From NCBI GenBank assembly GCA_030064955.1, contig JASJDW010000011.1, forward strand, positions 1 through 37,774: a DNA stretch of 37,774 nucleotides. The letters run 5' to 3'. Position numbers and translations under genes: made by a program. Positions 1 to 9,114 of this stretch are shown piece by piece (position 1 is the stretch's first letter; the number at the start of each line of letters is the position of its first letter). The notes under the pieces are model-generated. The model made no database searches. It was given only the letters and a program-made list of their open reading frames with translations, and was not told the DNA's origin. The stretch is from Crocosphaera sp. (lineage in GTDB: Bacteria > Cyanobacteriota > Cyanobacteriia > Cyanobacteriales > Microcystaceae).

Positions 1-160
1 AATACTACTCGGTTAACAAAATTATCTGTTGAGATAGGGATGGGGGAGAGAGGGAAGAGGGGGAAGGGTGGGAAGCGTGTTATAGATATCAAAAAATGTT
101 TTGTAGAATTGCGAATAATGATTGAATTAACTAAGTTACAAAACTATAAGGTTGATTAGA

Positions 161-1453
161 ATGAACCCAGACTTAAATTACTATCATCTTATTCATCAAA
201 AAATTGCTTCTTTACTGTTATATCAATCTATTTTTGACGATACAATTGGACAATCTTTTTTAGAGGTTTTAAACTTAATTTATATTCGCAATCAGGAAGC
301 GATTGATATTAATTGTCTTAAAGCTTATAGTCATTGGTTCAACCATTTAGCCTCTCAAGGGATGAGTTGGCAAGATTATATTATTAGAAAAATTCTTATT
401 GATGATAATCCTTTTAGCCAACAAGTTCAGCATCATGCTTTACAAGATTTACCGCAACCATTAATTGAAGCCACTGAACACGATTTAACTATTTTGAATA
501 CTGTATATAATCTTCCGTTAGAAGCCATCAGTGAATGGGTAAAAGAAGCAGCTAATGTTCCTTTTTCTCCCTTTATTGGACAGTTTGAAAATAAAGACCA
601 GACGTTTCTTCATGAAGAAGATAGTTGGGAAAATTGTTTACAACAGTTAGCTGATCATTATTGTAAATATGGAACAGGAATTTTGGGTCAATATAAAGCT
701 TTAAAATGGCACAACGCTCAATTAATTGGCATTAGTGAACCTGATCCGATAACGTTAACTGAAATTGTCGGGTATGACAGTCAAAAAGAAGCTTTAATTA
801 AGAATACAGAAATTTTATTATCTGGTTATAATGCCCTTAATGTTTTATTATATGGCAGTCGAGGATCAGGTAAATCATCCTTGGTAAAAGGGTTATTAAA
901 TAAGTATTATTCTCAAGGGTTAAGATTAGTAGAAGTGAATAAATCCCAGTTACCTAATTTACCAATCATTGTGGATCAATTAAGAAATGTACCCCAGAAG
1001 TTTATTATTTTTGTGGATGATTTATCCTTTGAAGAAGACAACGATGCGTTTAAAGCATTAAAAGTTGTGTTAGAAGGAAATGTAACAGCAAAAGCTCAAA
1101 ATGTAGTGGTTTATGCTACTTCTAATAGACGACATTTAATTAGGGAATATTTTGACGATCGCCCACGTCCTAAAGATGCCGATGAAATTCATCATTGGGA
1201 TACGGTACAAGAAAAATTGTCCTTTAGCGATCGCTTTGGTTTAACGTTAACCTTTGAACCAGCTAACCAAGACACTTATCTCAATATTGTGCATCATTTA
1301 GCCTCACAAATTAACCTGAAAATTGCTCAAGATGAGTTAGAATTCAAAGCTAAACAATGGGCCACACAACATAATGGAAGATCAGGAAGAACCGCCAGAC
1401 AATTTATTGATTTTCTCGAAGGAGAAATAGGATTAAATAATCTTAACAATTAA
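161..1453 (+). CDS. DUF815-type AAA+ ATPase
   Basis: A predicted cytoplasmic P-loop ATPase of about 430 residues. The N-terminal 200 residues are helical and without recognisable motif. The C-terminal half is an AAA+ module: Walker A GSRGSGKSS near residue 232, a Walker B-like FVDDLSFE near residue 283, and an ATSNRRHL sensor segment. The DRPRPKDADEIH stretch and the RTARQF segment near the C-terminus are typical of the DUF815 family, whose substrate is unknown. A TTG at 152 would add three residues; the ATG at 161 is preferred because AAGG at 148-151 sits at normal spacing. It converges with ccmO, and the two 3' ends overlap by 4 bp. Family call is confident, function is not. Confidence 0.85.
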   Translation: MNPDLNYYHLIHQKIASLLLYQSIFDDTIGQSFLEVLNLIYIRNQEAIDINCLKAYSHWFNHLASQGMSWQDYIIRKILIDDNPFSQQVQHHALQDLPQPLIEATEHDLTILNTVYNLPLEAISEWVKEAANVPFSPFIGQFENKDQTFLHEEDSWENCLQQLADHYCKYGTGILGQYKALKWHNAQLIGISEPDPITLTEIVGYDSQKEALIKNTEILLSGYNALNVLLYGSRGSGKSSLVKGLLNKYYSQGLRLVEVNKSQLPNLPIIVDQLRNVPQKFIIFVDDLSFEEDNDAFKALKVVLEGNVTAKAQNVVVYATSNRRHLIREYFDDRPRPKDADEIHHWDTVQEKLSFSDRFGLTLTFEPANQDTYLNIVHHLASQINLKIAQDELEFKAKQWATQHNGRSGRTARQFIDFLEGEIGLNNLNN

Positions 1454-2280
1454 GAGTTTTCTGTTTCAATTTCAATAGTTTCTTCAATTTCTGCTGGCTT
1501 TTTCATGATCAAGGGCTTTTTTTCTAATTCAGGTAAAGCAATTAATTCTCGTTGACGCTGTTTAACGGCTGTCGGCATTAACATGGGTAAAGGTTCTGTC
1601 TCATCGTGCCAGTAAGTAGCTACGGGTAAGGTATGTTCTAAATCTTCTAGGAGTCTGGGAATCACCATCATAGCGTGTAATTCTCCAATTTTCTCCGCTT
1701 CGTGCATTCCTGCTTCAATGGCCACAGCTACATTCGCCACGGAACCGCGAATAATAGCAGTACAGAGTCCATCTCCAATAATTTCGTAGGAAGCCAACTG
1801 TACATCAGCCGATTTTAACATAGCATCTGCTGCCCCTACCATTGCCGGAAAGCCCCTGGTTTCCAGGAGTCCGATGGAACGATTACTGAGACGACTATAA
1901 CCCTGCTGCTGTTGAGCAATTTCTACTAAATGACTACCAATGGGAAAAACAGCCTCTAAATTAGGCATAGGACGGGCAATCACTAACTTAGAAATCAATT
2001 GACCGAACTTTTCAGCGGTTTTTGCCCCCTCTTCTACCGCTAAACGAACGTTAGCCACTTTGCCCCGTACAATAGCAGTACAGTGTCCACTGCCGATTTT
2101 TTCATACCCCACCAAGGTAACATCTGCTGATTTAAGCATCATGTCAGCGGTTCCAACGATGGCAGGAAAACTATGGGTTGAAATAAGGCCAAGCGCGCTA
2201 TCACTGGGTAAGTGAGATGATTTCATGGAAGTTTGTGACGTTGAGGCGTAACGGTGGTTAGAAGTGGCAAGACTGGTCAT
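1450..2280 (-). CDS. ccmO: Carboxysome shell protein CcmO (tandem BMC)
   Basis: A tandem bacterial-microcompartment (BMC) shell protein of the beta-carboxysome, the CO2-fixing compartment of cyanobacteria. Two BMC domains are visible, roughly residues 29-110 and 132-215. Each carries the G(L/F)xxxxxFPA(I/M)VG(T/A)AD opening and a C(T)AI(V/I)RG(K/S)VANV segment around the pore strand. A charged tail rich in Glu follows the second domain. The 276-residue length fits CcmO rather than single-domain CcmK. It lies outside any ccmKLMN cluster in this window, as is usual for ccmO in Synechocystis/Cyanothece relatives. It is divergent from ppc with about 500 bp between. No clear Shine-Dalgarno precedes the ATG. 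Confidence 0.93.
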   Translation of the reverse strand: MTSLATSNHRYASTSQTSMKSSHLPSDSALGLISTHSFPAIVGTADMMLKSADVTLVGYEKIGSGHCTAIVRGKVANVRLAVEEGAKTAEKFGQLISKLVIARPMPNLEAVFPIGSHLVEIAQQQQGYSRLSNRSIGLLETRGFPAMVGAADAMLKSADVQLASYEIIGDGLCTAIIRGSVANVAVAIEAGMHEAEKIGELHAMMVIPRLLEDLEHTLPVATYWHDETEPLPMLMPTAVKQRQRELIALPELEKKPLIMKKPAEIEETIEIETENS

Positions 2281-2780
2281 GTAATCTGATGGGTATAAGT
2301 CGGTGGGTAAAATTTAATCTAAAATTTTGCTTCTTTACTCCTATTGTAATTAATATTTTATCCTGATGTCGCCAGAATTCCCTAATTTTGTCGTGACTTA
2401 TAAGGAGGAAGACAGTTAATTTTCTCTTGTGACAAGACAACCCTTAAAGCATCCTTAAAATTTTCCCATAACTGAAGGAGAACTTAGCCGAAATGAGAAA
2501 AGAACCGATAAAATAAGGAGGGTTGCTAGTTAATAACGATATTCTAACTGGAGGAGACCGTTGAATTTCCCCATCAATGTCATAGAAATCCCTCCGATTT
2601 GATTGCCAATGATATAGCGTTTTCCAGACTCATGAAGTACAGTATATGAGGTTCAAACCTACTAGCCATAAAGGTTCTACTTCTGACTTCTGAGTTCTGA
2701 CTTCTGCTATCGTCTCGGTTGGTTTAGTTATCTAACTTGCTTTTGAAATCGCAAATAGTCCCTCGAGGTTGCTACTGGTT
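2281..2780. other. Divergent ccmO/ppc intergenic region
   Basis: About 500 bp without a supported gene between the divergent starts of ccmO and ppc, so it should hold both promoters. No convincing sigma-70 box pair could be assigned by eye. A short tandem repeat of the heptamer ACTTCTG (with one GAGTTCTG variant) occupies about 2677-2706. The same word recurs at the right end of the window. Confidence 0.5.
2677..2706 (+). repeat. Short tandem heptamer repeat (ACTTCTG)
   Basis: Four imperfect copies of the heptamer ACTTCTG, one with a GAGTTCTG variant, lie about 75 bp upstream of ppc. Short tandemly repeated heptamers are characteristic of cyanobacterial intergenic DNA. The same unit forms a longer run at 37669-37701. 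Confidence 0.7.
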
Positions 2781-5700
2781 ATGCTTCTTGAATCATTACA
2801 GTCCACAGTTGAAGAGGTTAACATTTTTTCGACATCGGATCTCTTCTTACGTCAGCGTCTGAAATTAGTCGAAAGTTTATGGGAATCAGTATTAAAGGCT
2901 GAATGTGGTCAAGAATTAGTAGACTTGCTCAAAAATTTACGAGAAATCTGCTCGCCTGAAGGACAAGTTACAGAGCAACCCAAAAACTCCATCAATGAAC
3001 TGATTGAAGGGTTAGAACTCAATGAAGCTATTCGTGCAGCCAGAGGGTTTGCCCTCTATTTTCAATTAATTAATATTGTTGAACAACATTACGAACAAAG
3101 AGATCAACAGCTAAACCGGCGAGCAACCTATCAAGAATCAGAACAATCCCAAAAAAGTCACGGAAACGAAGAAAAAGCTGGCAATGGTTCCGTGGGAGCA
3201 GATTTATTAGAAAAAGCCTTAGCCGGGGGGACAGAAAGTCAAGCAAAAGGGGGAACCTTTCACTGGTTATTTCCTCAACTAAAACGGTTGAATGTTCCCC
3301 CCCAACAAATTCAACGGTTATTAGAGCAGCTAGATATCCGCCTCGTTTTTACCGCTCATCCCACAGAAATTGTCCGTCATACCATCCGACTCAAACAAAG
3401 ACGTATCGCCACCTTGTTGAGACGATTAGACCAGGCAGAAGAGGCATTTCGGGGCATGGGGTTAAGTAGTTCCTGGGAAGCCGAGTCAATTATTGAACAA
3501 CTCAACGAAGAGATTCGTCTCTGGTGGCGCACCGATGAACTGCATCAGTTTAAACCCAGTGTCCTCGATGAAGTAGACTATACCCTACACTACTTCGATG
3601 AAGTTCTCTGTGATGCACTGCCCCAACTCTCTCAACGACTGCAACAGGCCCTAAAAACTAATTTTCCCAGAATTAAACCCCCTCATAATACCTTCTGTCG
3701 CTTTGGATCATGGGTAGGAGGCGATCGCGACGGGAACCCCTTTGTCACCCCGGACGTGACTTGGCAAACCGCTTGTTACCAACGCAACTTAATTTTAGAA
3801 AAATATTTAGTGGCTGTTGAAGATTTAACAGAGATTTTAAGCTCATCCTTGCATTGGAGTAACGTTTCTCAAGATCTGCTCGACTCCTTAGAACGCGATC
3901 GCGTCACCCTGCCAGAAATTTATGATGAACTGGCCATCCGTTATCGTCAAGAACCCTATCGCCTCAAATTAGCTTATATTGAAAAACGTCTAGAAAATAC
4001 CCGCGATCGCAATAACCATTTGGCCAACCCAGGAAAAGGGCAAATTTTAAGCGAAAAACCCCCTCAAAATATCTATCACTCTGGAGCAGAATTTGAAGCA
4101 GAATTACAACTGATTAAACGGAATTTAGAAGAAACTGGGTTAAAATGCCAAGCCTTAGAAAATCTGTTGTTCCAGGCGCAAATGTTCGGCTTTACCCTTA
4201 CTCAATTGGATTTCCGTCAAGAATCTTCCCGTCACTCCGAAACCATCGAAGATATTGCTAACTACTTAAACGTCTTACCTCGTCCCTACGGAGAACTCTC
4301 CGAAGCAGAAAAGGTCAATTGGTTAGTGGGGGAACTACAAACCCGTCGTCCCCTGATACCGATGGAAATGCCTTTTGAAGAAAAAACCATCGAAACTGTC
4401 GAAACCATGCGGATGTTGCGCTATCTGCAACAAGAGTTTGGCATCGAAATTTGTCAAACCTATATCATCAGTATGACCAACGATGTCAGCGATGTGCTAG
4501 AAGTCTTGTTATTAGCCAAAGAAGCTGGACTATACGACCCCGGAACCAGTACCACCACCATTCGTATTGTTCCCCTGTTTGAAACGGTAGACGATTTAAA
4601 ACGGGCCCCAGAAATCATGGATGCGTTATTTAAGTTACCCTTATATCGGGCTTCTTTAGCGGGTGGGTACGACTATTTAGACGAGGCGAAAAAAGAACAA
4701 TTACCACCCCCTGAACTGCAACCAGCTAACTTACAAGAAATCATGGTAGGTTATTCCGACAGTAACAAAGACTCTGGTTTCCTCAGCAGTAACTGGGAAA
4801 TTCATAAAGCTCAAAAATCCTTACAAAAAGTTGCAGAACCTTACGGTTTAGCCCTAAGACTATTTCATGGTCGTGGGGGTTCCGTCGGAAGAGGTGGCGG
4901 ACCTGCTTATGCTGCTATTTTAGCCCAACCTACCGGCACCATCAACGGACGCATCAAAATCACCGAACAAGGGGAAGTATTAGCCTCTAAATATTCCTTA
5001 CCGGAACTGGCTTTATATAACCTAGAAACTGCTACTACAGCCGTTATCCAAGCTAGTTTACTAGGGAGTGGGTTCGATGATATTGACCCTTGGAACGACA
5101 TTATGGAAGAATTGGCCAGTAGTGCAAGAAAAGCCTATCGCAGTTTAATTTATGAACAACCAGACTTCTTAGACTTCTTCTTATCTGTTACCCCTATCCC
5201 CGAAATTAGCCAATTACAGATTAGTTCTCGCCCCGCCAGACGAAAAAGTGGTAAAAAAGATTTAAGTACCTTACGGGCGATTCCTTGGGTGTTTAGTTGG
5301 ACTCAAAGTCGTTTTCTCTTACCCGCTTGGTATGGAGTAGGAACCGCATTAGAAGGCTTTTTGCAACAGGAACCAGACGAAAATTTGAAACTGTTTAAAT
5401 ATTTTTACTTGAAATGGCCATTTTTTAAGATGGTAATTTCCAAGGTAGAAATGACCCTTTCTAAAGTGGATTTACAAATTGCTCACCACTATGTTAAAGA
5501 ATTATCCCAACCTGAAGACATAGAACGATTTGAAAAGGTATTTGAGCAAATTTCTGAAGAATATCATCGTACCCGTGACATCATTTTAAGCATTACCGAA
5601 CAACCTAAATTATTAGAAGGTGACGCGGGTTTACAGCGTTCCGTACAGCTAAGAAATGGAACCATTGTTCCCCTTGGTTTCTTACAGGTTTCTCTTCTGA

Positions 5701-5831
5701 AACGGTTACGTCAATATACCCGTCAAGCGCAGTCCGGAGTGATTCACTTCCGTTACTCTAAAGAAGAATTGTTGCGGGGTGCATTGTTAACCATTAATGG
5801 TATTGCTGCCGGAATGCGTAATACTGGTTGA
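2781..5831 (+). CDS. ppc: Phosphoenolpyruvate carboxylase
   Basis: Catalyses PEP + HCO3- to oxaloacetate + Pi, the anaplerotic carbon entry to the TCA pathway in cyanobacteria. The whole protein (1016 residues from the ATG at 2781) has the expected length. Signatures: FTAHPTE with the catalytic His at residue 193, [10 protein letters not shown] from residue 657, the glycine-rich [13 protein letters not shown] loop from residue 696, and the C-terminal GMRNTG. A residue-120-160 insertion rich in Q, E, K and G is typical of cyanobacterial enzymes. An in-frame TTG at 2769 would add four residues; the ATG is preferred. The permease gene follows directly. Divergent from ccmO, a carbon-fixation neighbour. 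Confidence 0.98.
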   Translation: MLLESLQSTVEEVNIFSTSDLFLRQRLKLVESLWESVLKAECGQELVDLLKNLREICSPEGQVTEQPKNSINELIEGLELNEAIRAARGFALYFQLINIVEQHYEQRDQQLNRRATYQESEQSQKSHGNEEKAGNGSVGADLLEKALAGGTESQAKGGTFHWLFPQLKRLNVPPQQIQRLLEQLDIRLVFTAHPTEIVRHTIRLKQRRIATLLRRLDQAEEAFRGMGLSSSWEAESIIEQLNEEIRLWWRTDELHQFKPSVLDEVDYTLHYFDEVLCDALPQLSQRLQQALKTNFPRIKPPHNTFCRFGSWVGGDRDGNPFVTPDVTWQTACYQRNLILEKYLVAVEDLTEILSSSLHWSNVSQDLLDSLERDRVTLPEIYDELAIRYRQEPYRLKLAYIEKRLENTRDRNNHLANPGKGQILSEKPPQNIYHSGAEFEAELQLIKRNLEETGLKCQALENLLFQAQMFGFTLTQLDFRQESSRHSETIEDIANYLNVLPRPYGELSEAEKVNWLVGELQTRRPLIPMEMPFEEKTIETVETMRMLRYLQQEFGIEICQTYIISMTNDVSDVLEVLLLAKEAGLYDPGTSTTTIRIVPLFETVDDLKRAPEIMDALFKLPLYRASLAGGYDYLDEAKKEQLPPPELQPANLQEIMVGYSDSNKDSGFLSSNWEIHKAQKSLQKVAEPYGLALRLFHGRGGSVGRGGGPAYAAILAQPTGTINGRIKITEQGEVLASKYSLPELALYNLETATTAVIQASLLGSGFDDIDPWNDIMEELASSARKAYRSLIYEQPDFLDFFLSVTPIPEISQLQISSRPARRKSGKKDLSTLRAIPWVFSWTQSRFLLPAWYGVGTALEGFLQQEPDENLKLFKYFYLKWPFFKMVISKVEMTLSKVDLQIAHHYVKELSQPEDIERFEKVFEQISEEYHRTRDIILSITEQPKLLEGDAGLQRSVQLRNGTIVPLGFLQVSLLKRLRQYTRQAQSGVIHFRYSKEELLRGALLTINGIAAGMRNTG

Positions 5832-5859
5832 TGTTATCAAAATAATCATTAATGAGCCA

Positions 5860-6942
5860 ATGGACAATCGTTTTAAAGTGGTTGAAATTGTTGATCTGAT
5901 CATCAGACTATTTCTGATTGGATTATTATTTGCTTGGTGTTTCCTACTTATTCGTCCTTTTATTGGCATTATACTTTGGGGAATTATTTTAGCGATCGCT
6001 ATTTTCCCCTTTTTTTTGTGGTTAAAAAACCGTTTAGGAGGTCGAGGAAAATTAGCAGGAATCATTCTTACTTTATTAGGGGTTGCAGTTATTATTGGCC
6101 CAGTTAGTATTATTGCAACCATTTTCGTCAGTAATGCTCAAACCTTTGCAGATAATCTTGCTGCTGGCAATTTTACTGTTCCTCCTCCCCCCGAAGGTGT
6201 AGAAAATTGGCCCGTTATTGGAGACAAGGTTGATCAGATTTGGACATCTGCATCCGTTAATTTAGTATCAGTTTTAAGTAAATTTCAACCACAATTAGAA
6301 GCATTAGCCAAAAACTTATTATTGCTTGCTGCTAATATTGGGATCGTTTTACTAAAGTTTATTCTGTCTATTATTATTGCAGGAATTTTAACCATTAATG
6401 CAGAGAAATTAAGTTCTCGTATTAGACAAGTTTTTCTACGGATAACACCCCAACAAGGCCAAGGATTTTTACAATTGGCTACTGCTACTATTAGAGGGGT
6501 AACAAGGGGGATTATTGGGGTTTCTGTCCTGCAAAGTCTTCTTATTGGTATAGGTTTAATGGTAGGGGGAATTCCTTTTGCTGGTTTATTAACTTTATTA
6601 TGTTTGATTTTAGCTATTATTCAAATTGGGCCAGGTTTAGTGGTAATTCCTTCAATCATTTTTGCCTGGTCTACCATGGGGACTTTAGGTGCATTATTAT
6701 TCACTATCTGGATGATTCCTTGCACTTTAGTCGATAATATCCTCAAACCTATATTAATGTCTCAAGGTTTACCAGTTCCTACGATTATCATTTTAGTGGG
6801 GGTTTTAGGAGGAACATTAGTCCACGGAATTTTAGGGTTATTTATTGGCCCAGTCGTTCTTAGTTTGGGTTATGAATTGATAGTTGCATGGGTGAATCAA
6901 GATATTCAACCCATGTTAAATAGCGTTGAGAATGAACAGTGA
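5860..6942 (+). CDS. AI-2E family (PerM/YdiK-like) membrane permease
   Basis: A polytopic inner-membrane protein of the AI-2E transporter superfamily. From the ATG at 5860 it has 360 residues, normal for the family. Two hydrophobic helices open the protein, followed by a third segment (AGIILTLLGVAVIIGPVSII), a periplasmic stretch with PPPPEGVENWPVIGD, and a C-terminal cluster of helices. The conserved VDNILKPILMS motif lies near residue 290, followed by GLFIGPVVL. An upstream ATG at 5797 overlaps the end of ppc and would give 381 residues; it is disfavoured because the extra residues are not typical. It probably reads through from ppc. The substrate cannot be told from sequence, and members include non-autoinducer exporters. 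Confidence 0.85.
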   Translation: MDNRFKVVEIVDLIIRLFLIGLLFAWCFLLIRPFIGIILWGIILAIAIFPFFLWLKNRLGGRGKLAGIILTLLGVAVIIGPVSIIATIFVSNAQTFADNLAAGNFTVPPPPEGVENWPVIGDKVDQIWTSASVNLVSVLSKFQPQLEALAKNLLLLAANIGIVLLKFILSIIIAGILTINAEKLSSRIRQVFLRITPQQGQGFLQLATATIRGVTRGIIGVSVLQSLLIGIGLMVGGIPFAGLLTLLCLILAIIQIGPGLVVIPSIIFAWSTMGTLGALLFTIWMIPCTLVDNILKPILMSQGLPVPTIIILVGVLGGTLVHGILGLFIGPVVLSLGYELIVAWVNQDIQPMLNSVENEQ

Positions 6943-7242
6943 ATAATTAATAATTGATAATTAATAATTAATAATTATTATCTAAAAAGCGATCATCATA
7001 TTTTCACTACACCCTACACCCCACAGACGGGGACTGGGAGAATAAACCCTACACCCTACACCCCATACCCTGTCTTCACTTTAACCTCCTTGTCACCCCA
7101 TCAGCCACAGTTGGCTGAAACTGTCACCTAGTAAGGCTTTTAAGCCGTGTCCCCACGCCAGGGCAAACAGTTGTTAACTAAAATGATAAAAGAGAAGCAT
7201 TATACGAAATAGTATTCTGAGTATTGTTTTAAGAGTTATCAG
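6943..7242. repeat. Intergenic AT repeats and CCCTACA heptamers
   Basis: No gene is supported here. About 6943-6978 holds an AT-only run made of AATAATTAAT-type units. About 7005-7070 has repeated CCCTACA heptamers. Further right are two small inverted repeats: CAGCCA/TGGCTG (near 7101-7116) and GGCTTTTAAGCC (near 7135-7146). The TTGTCACCCC word at about 7089 recurs near 8997. Confidence 0.6.
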
Positions 7243-7872
7243 ATGAAAATATTACTGATTCATGGTCTTAGTCGAACCCCCTTATCCCTAGTGGGTCTTG
7301 AGTGGTACTTACAACAAAAAGGAGCGGAAACTGAACAGTTTGGTTATCTTGCCTTTGCAGAAACTTTTGAAAAAATAGTTAAACGTTTGAGGGAGCATCT
7401 TCAAAACCTAGGCCATCAAGGAGCTTATGGAGTGGTAGCGCACTCCCTTGGCGGATTATTAATGCGCGCCGCCTTGGGAATAAGTTCATTGGAGCGGCCA
7501 CAACACATCGTCATGTTAGGCACACCTAATCAGCCCCCTCGCCTAGCTCGCTATGCTTGGCGAGTTCCTCCCTTTCAATGGTGGACGGGTCAGTGTGGAT
7601 TCAATCTAACCAATCCAGCCTTTTTTTCCTCCCTGCCCAAACTGGACTCTCCTTACACCATTGTGGCGGGAACAGGCGGACTTAGAGGATTCTGGAATCC
7701 GTTTGGAGATGAACCCAATGACGGGATTGTGGCAGTTAGTGAAACACGATTACGAGAACAAGAGTTGATCATTGAATTACCCGTTACCCATACCTTTATG
7801 ATGAATGACCGCAGGGTTCAAAAGACAGTGGCACAAGCCTTATGTCTAGCGGAGCCAGGAGTTAGAGTGTGA
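7243..7872 (+). CDS. Alpha/beta hydrolase (lipase-like)
   Basis: A 209-residue hydrolase of the alpha/beta fold, closest in layout to small PGAP1/triacylglycerol-lipase-like esterases. The protein begins with ILLIHGLSRTP (oxyanion-hole HG at residues 6-7). The nucleophile elbow AHSLGG is near residues 66-71, with Ser68 as the presumed nucleophile. FGDEPNDGIVAVSE near residue 155 supplies the candidate acid Asp. HTFMM near residue 183 supplies the candidate catalytic His. No signal peptide is visible, so it is probably cytoplasmic. It converges on the acyltransferase-like gene, overlapping it by 11 bp at the 3' ends. The substrate is not predictable; a lipid ester is plausible given the neighbour. 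Confidence 0.85.
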   Translation: MKILLIHGLSRTPLSLVGLEWYLQQKGAETEQFGYLAFAETFEKIVKRLREHLQNLGHQGAYGVVAHSLGGLLMRAALGISSLERPQHIVMLGTPNQPPRLARYAWRVPPFQWWTGQCGFNLTNPAFFSSLPKLDSPYTIVAGTGGLRGFWNPFGDEPNDGIVAVSETRLREQELIIELPVTHTFMMNDRRVQKTVAQALCLAEPGVRV

Positions 7873-8791
7873 GACAAGAGCCTTCTTCTTCACGCACTAA
7901 TTGCACTAGTTCCTCTTGCATTGTCTCAACCACTTGACGGTAGCATTGTTTAACGTACTCTCGATCATGGGAAGCCAACTGGCCATATCGCTCAAAGATA
8001 ATCGGTGGACAGACACGGGTGTGTAATTTCAGGGGAATAGGAATATTGGGCAACGGACCGATGGCCACTCCCCAAGGCCAACCCAAGTAAATTGGAAAAA
8101 CCCCCGGATCGATTCCCCCCAACCAAGGCATTCCCCAACGATGCAGTTGTTGCAATTGGGGGTAAATATCCCCCAGCACAATTAAAGTCGAATGAGCTCC
8201 ATAAGAAATAAAAGGAATGATGGTTACTTCTTCTTGGAGGGCTAGTTGAATAAAGCCCCGATGTTCTTGAAAATTGATGCGATGTCGCAACTGATAAGGT
8301 CGAAACACATCTTGAGCCCCACCGGGATAGATTAAAAGGGCAGCCCCTCGGCGTAATGCTGTTCTGGCCAGTGTTGGATTCGGTTGGATCGTCCCCACTT
8401 GAGTCGCCAAGCGTGCTAATCCAGGGAGAATTTGCCAAATTCGGCGATCCATCAGCGCATAAGCCAGTCGCTCACTGCCAAATTGTCGAAACCAATCATA
8501 GGTCATCATCACGGTATCAGGGGCAGCTAATCCCCCATTATGAGAACCAATCAAGAGAACTTTTCCGATTTTGGGAATGTGTTGCCAGCCATCGGTTTGC
8601 ACGCGAAAATAATATTGATAGATCCAGCCAAAAAACGGCATTAATTGTTCAATAATCTGGGGATCTCGTTCATCCAAAGAGAGTCCTGTTAGCGTATTAG
8701 GGAGAGCCTTGGACGCTTTGAGATATAAATTAAGAAAAACAATTATTGACGGCATCAGATCATCGTCAGAAAGAAAGGGTAGGTGATTCAT
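7862..8791 (-). CDS. Lysophospholipid/MGAT-like acyltransferase
   Basis: A predicted acyltransferase of the LPLAT superfamily, MGAT/DGAT2-like branch, about 309 residues. Motif I reads GSHNGGLAAPD, so His and Asp are seven residues apart rather than the standard HxxxxD. A YPGGAQDVFRP segment corresponds to the FPGG..E motif of MGAT-like enzymes. A GIDPGVFPIYLGWPWGVAIGP segment lies in the C-terminal third. The start is set at the ATG at 8791, which has TAGGA upstream. A longer frame to 8836 begins inside a dispersed repeat (8822-8848) and is rejected. It may be comparable to cyanobacterial DGAT2-like ester synthases, but that is inference. Confidence 0.75.
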   Translation of the reverse strand: MNHLPFLSDDDLMPSIIVFLNLYLKASKALPNTLTGLSLDERDPQIIEQLMPFFGWIYQYYFRVQTDGWQHIPKIGKVLLIGSHNGGLAAPDTVMMTYDWFRQFGSERLAYALMDRRIWQILPGLARLATQVGTIQPNPTLARTALRRGAALLIYPGGAQDVFRPYQLRHRINFQEHRGFIQLALQEEVTIIPFISYGAHSTLIVLGDIYPQLQQLHRWGMPWLGGIDPGVFPIYLGWPWGVAIGPLPNIPIPLKLHTRVCPPIIFERYGQLASHDREYVKQCYRQVVETMQEELVQLVREEEGSCLTL

Positions 8792-8821
8792 CGATTCATT
8801 CCTACAAAAGAAGGGGGTGAG

Positions 8822-8848
8822 TATAGCGGTTTTCAATTGGGTGTATCA
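8822..8848 (+). repeat. Dispersed repeat A (copy 1)
   Basis: The 27-bp sequence TATAGCGGTTTTCAATTGGG plus TGTATCA. It matches 14976-15002 on the same strand and 11581-11607 on the opposite strand, with one or two substitutions. This copy overlaps the upstream extension of the acyltransferase frame. Confidence 0.8.
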
Positions 8849-8867
8849 ATATTCTAGTACAGATAAA

Positions 8868-8887
8868 TTTGTTAACCGAGCAGTATT
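8868..8887 (-). repeat. Dispersed repeat B (copy 2)
   Basis: Reverse complement of a 20-mer beginning AATACT(A/G)CTCGG. The other copies are at 1-20 and 11376-11395 on the plus strand, with one mismatch between this copy and the other two. Confidence 0.75.
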
Positions 8888-8904
8888 GGGAGTTGGTGGA
8901 TAAG

Positions 8905-8926
8905 ACCCCGCCGTTAACGGCGGGGT
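8905..8926. mobile_element. Solo IS200/IS605-like end hairpin
   Basis: A perfect 22-bp palindrome centred on GTTAAC with ACCCCGCC arms. The same sequence with two changes, in the opposite orientation, ends the TnpB fragment at 15957-15978, with matching flanks (TAAGA on one side, TTTA on the other). This suggests a solo right end of an IS200/IS605-family element. A terminator is an alternative, because T-rich sequence follows on the plus strand. Confidence 0.55.
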
Positions 8927-9114
8927 TTATTATCTTCTAATTTTTACCGAGAGCCCACACCCTACACCCTACACCCTATCTCGACTTGATGCTGGTTGTC
9001 ACCCCGTGAGGCGTAATTCGCTTATCGCACGGCGAATGTAAGACGCACTCAAGAAACTATTGCCCATTCCCCGTTCCCTCCAAGGCAACAGCCTTGGTGA
9101 GCTAATAGCTGTTT

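Larger units (their letters stand above)
8792..9114. other. Intergenic region with IS right-end-like palindrome and repeats
   Basis: No gene is supported. From left: the TATAGCGG repeat (8822-8848), the TTTGTTAACCGAG repeat (8868-8887), a perfect 22-bp palindrome (8905-8926), CCCTACA heptamers (about 8945-8972), and a CCAAGGC-AACA-GCCTTGG hairpin (9080-9097) just downstream of rtcB. The last hairpin has no T-run, so a terminator role is uncertain. Confidence 0.6.

Noticed and set aside
2258-2440. 60-codon minus-strand ORF upstream of ccmO
   Set aside because: Basic, Cys/His-rich random composition, no ribosome site, overlaps the ccmO start region.
7992-8438. 148-codon minus-strand ORF inside the acyltransferase gene
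   Set aside because: It is a shifted frame of the real gene, which carries the acyltransferase motifs. Its composition (Ser, Gly and His rich) is that of a shadow.
8792-8836. Upstream extension of the acyltransferase reading frame to an ATG at 8836
   Set aside because: The added residues start inside dispersed repeat A, and the ATG at 8791 has a ribosome site and family-like beginning.
9080-9097. CCAAGGC hairpin considered as the rtcB terminator
   Set aside because: The stem is good but no T-run follows on the minus strand, so it was described only as part of the intergenic region.
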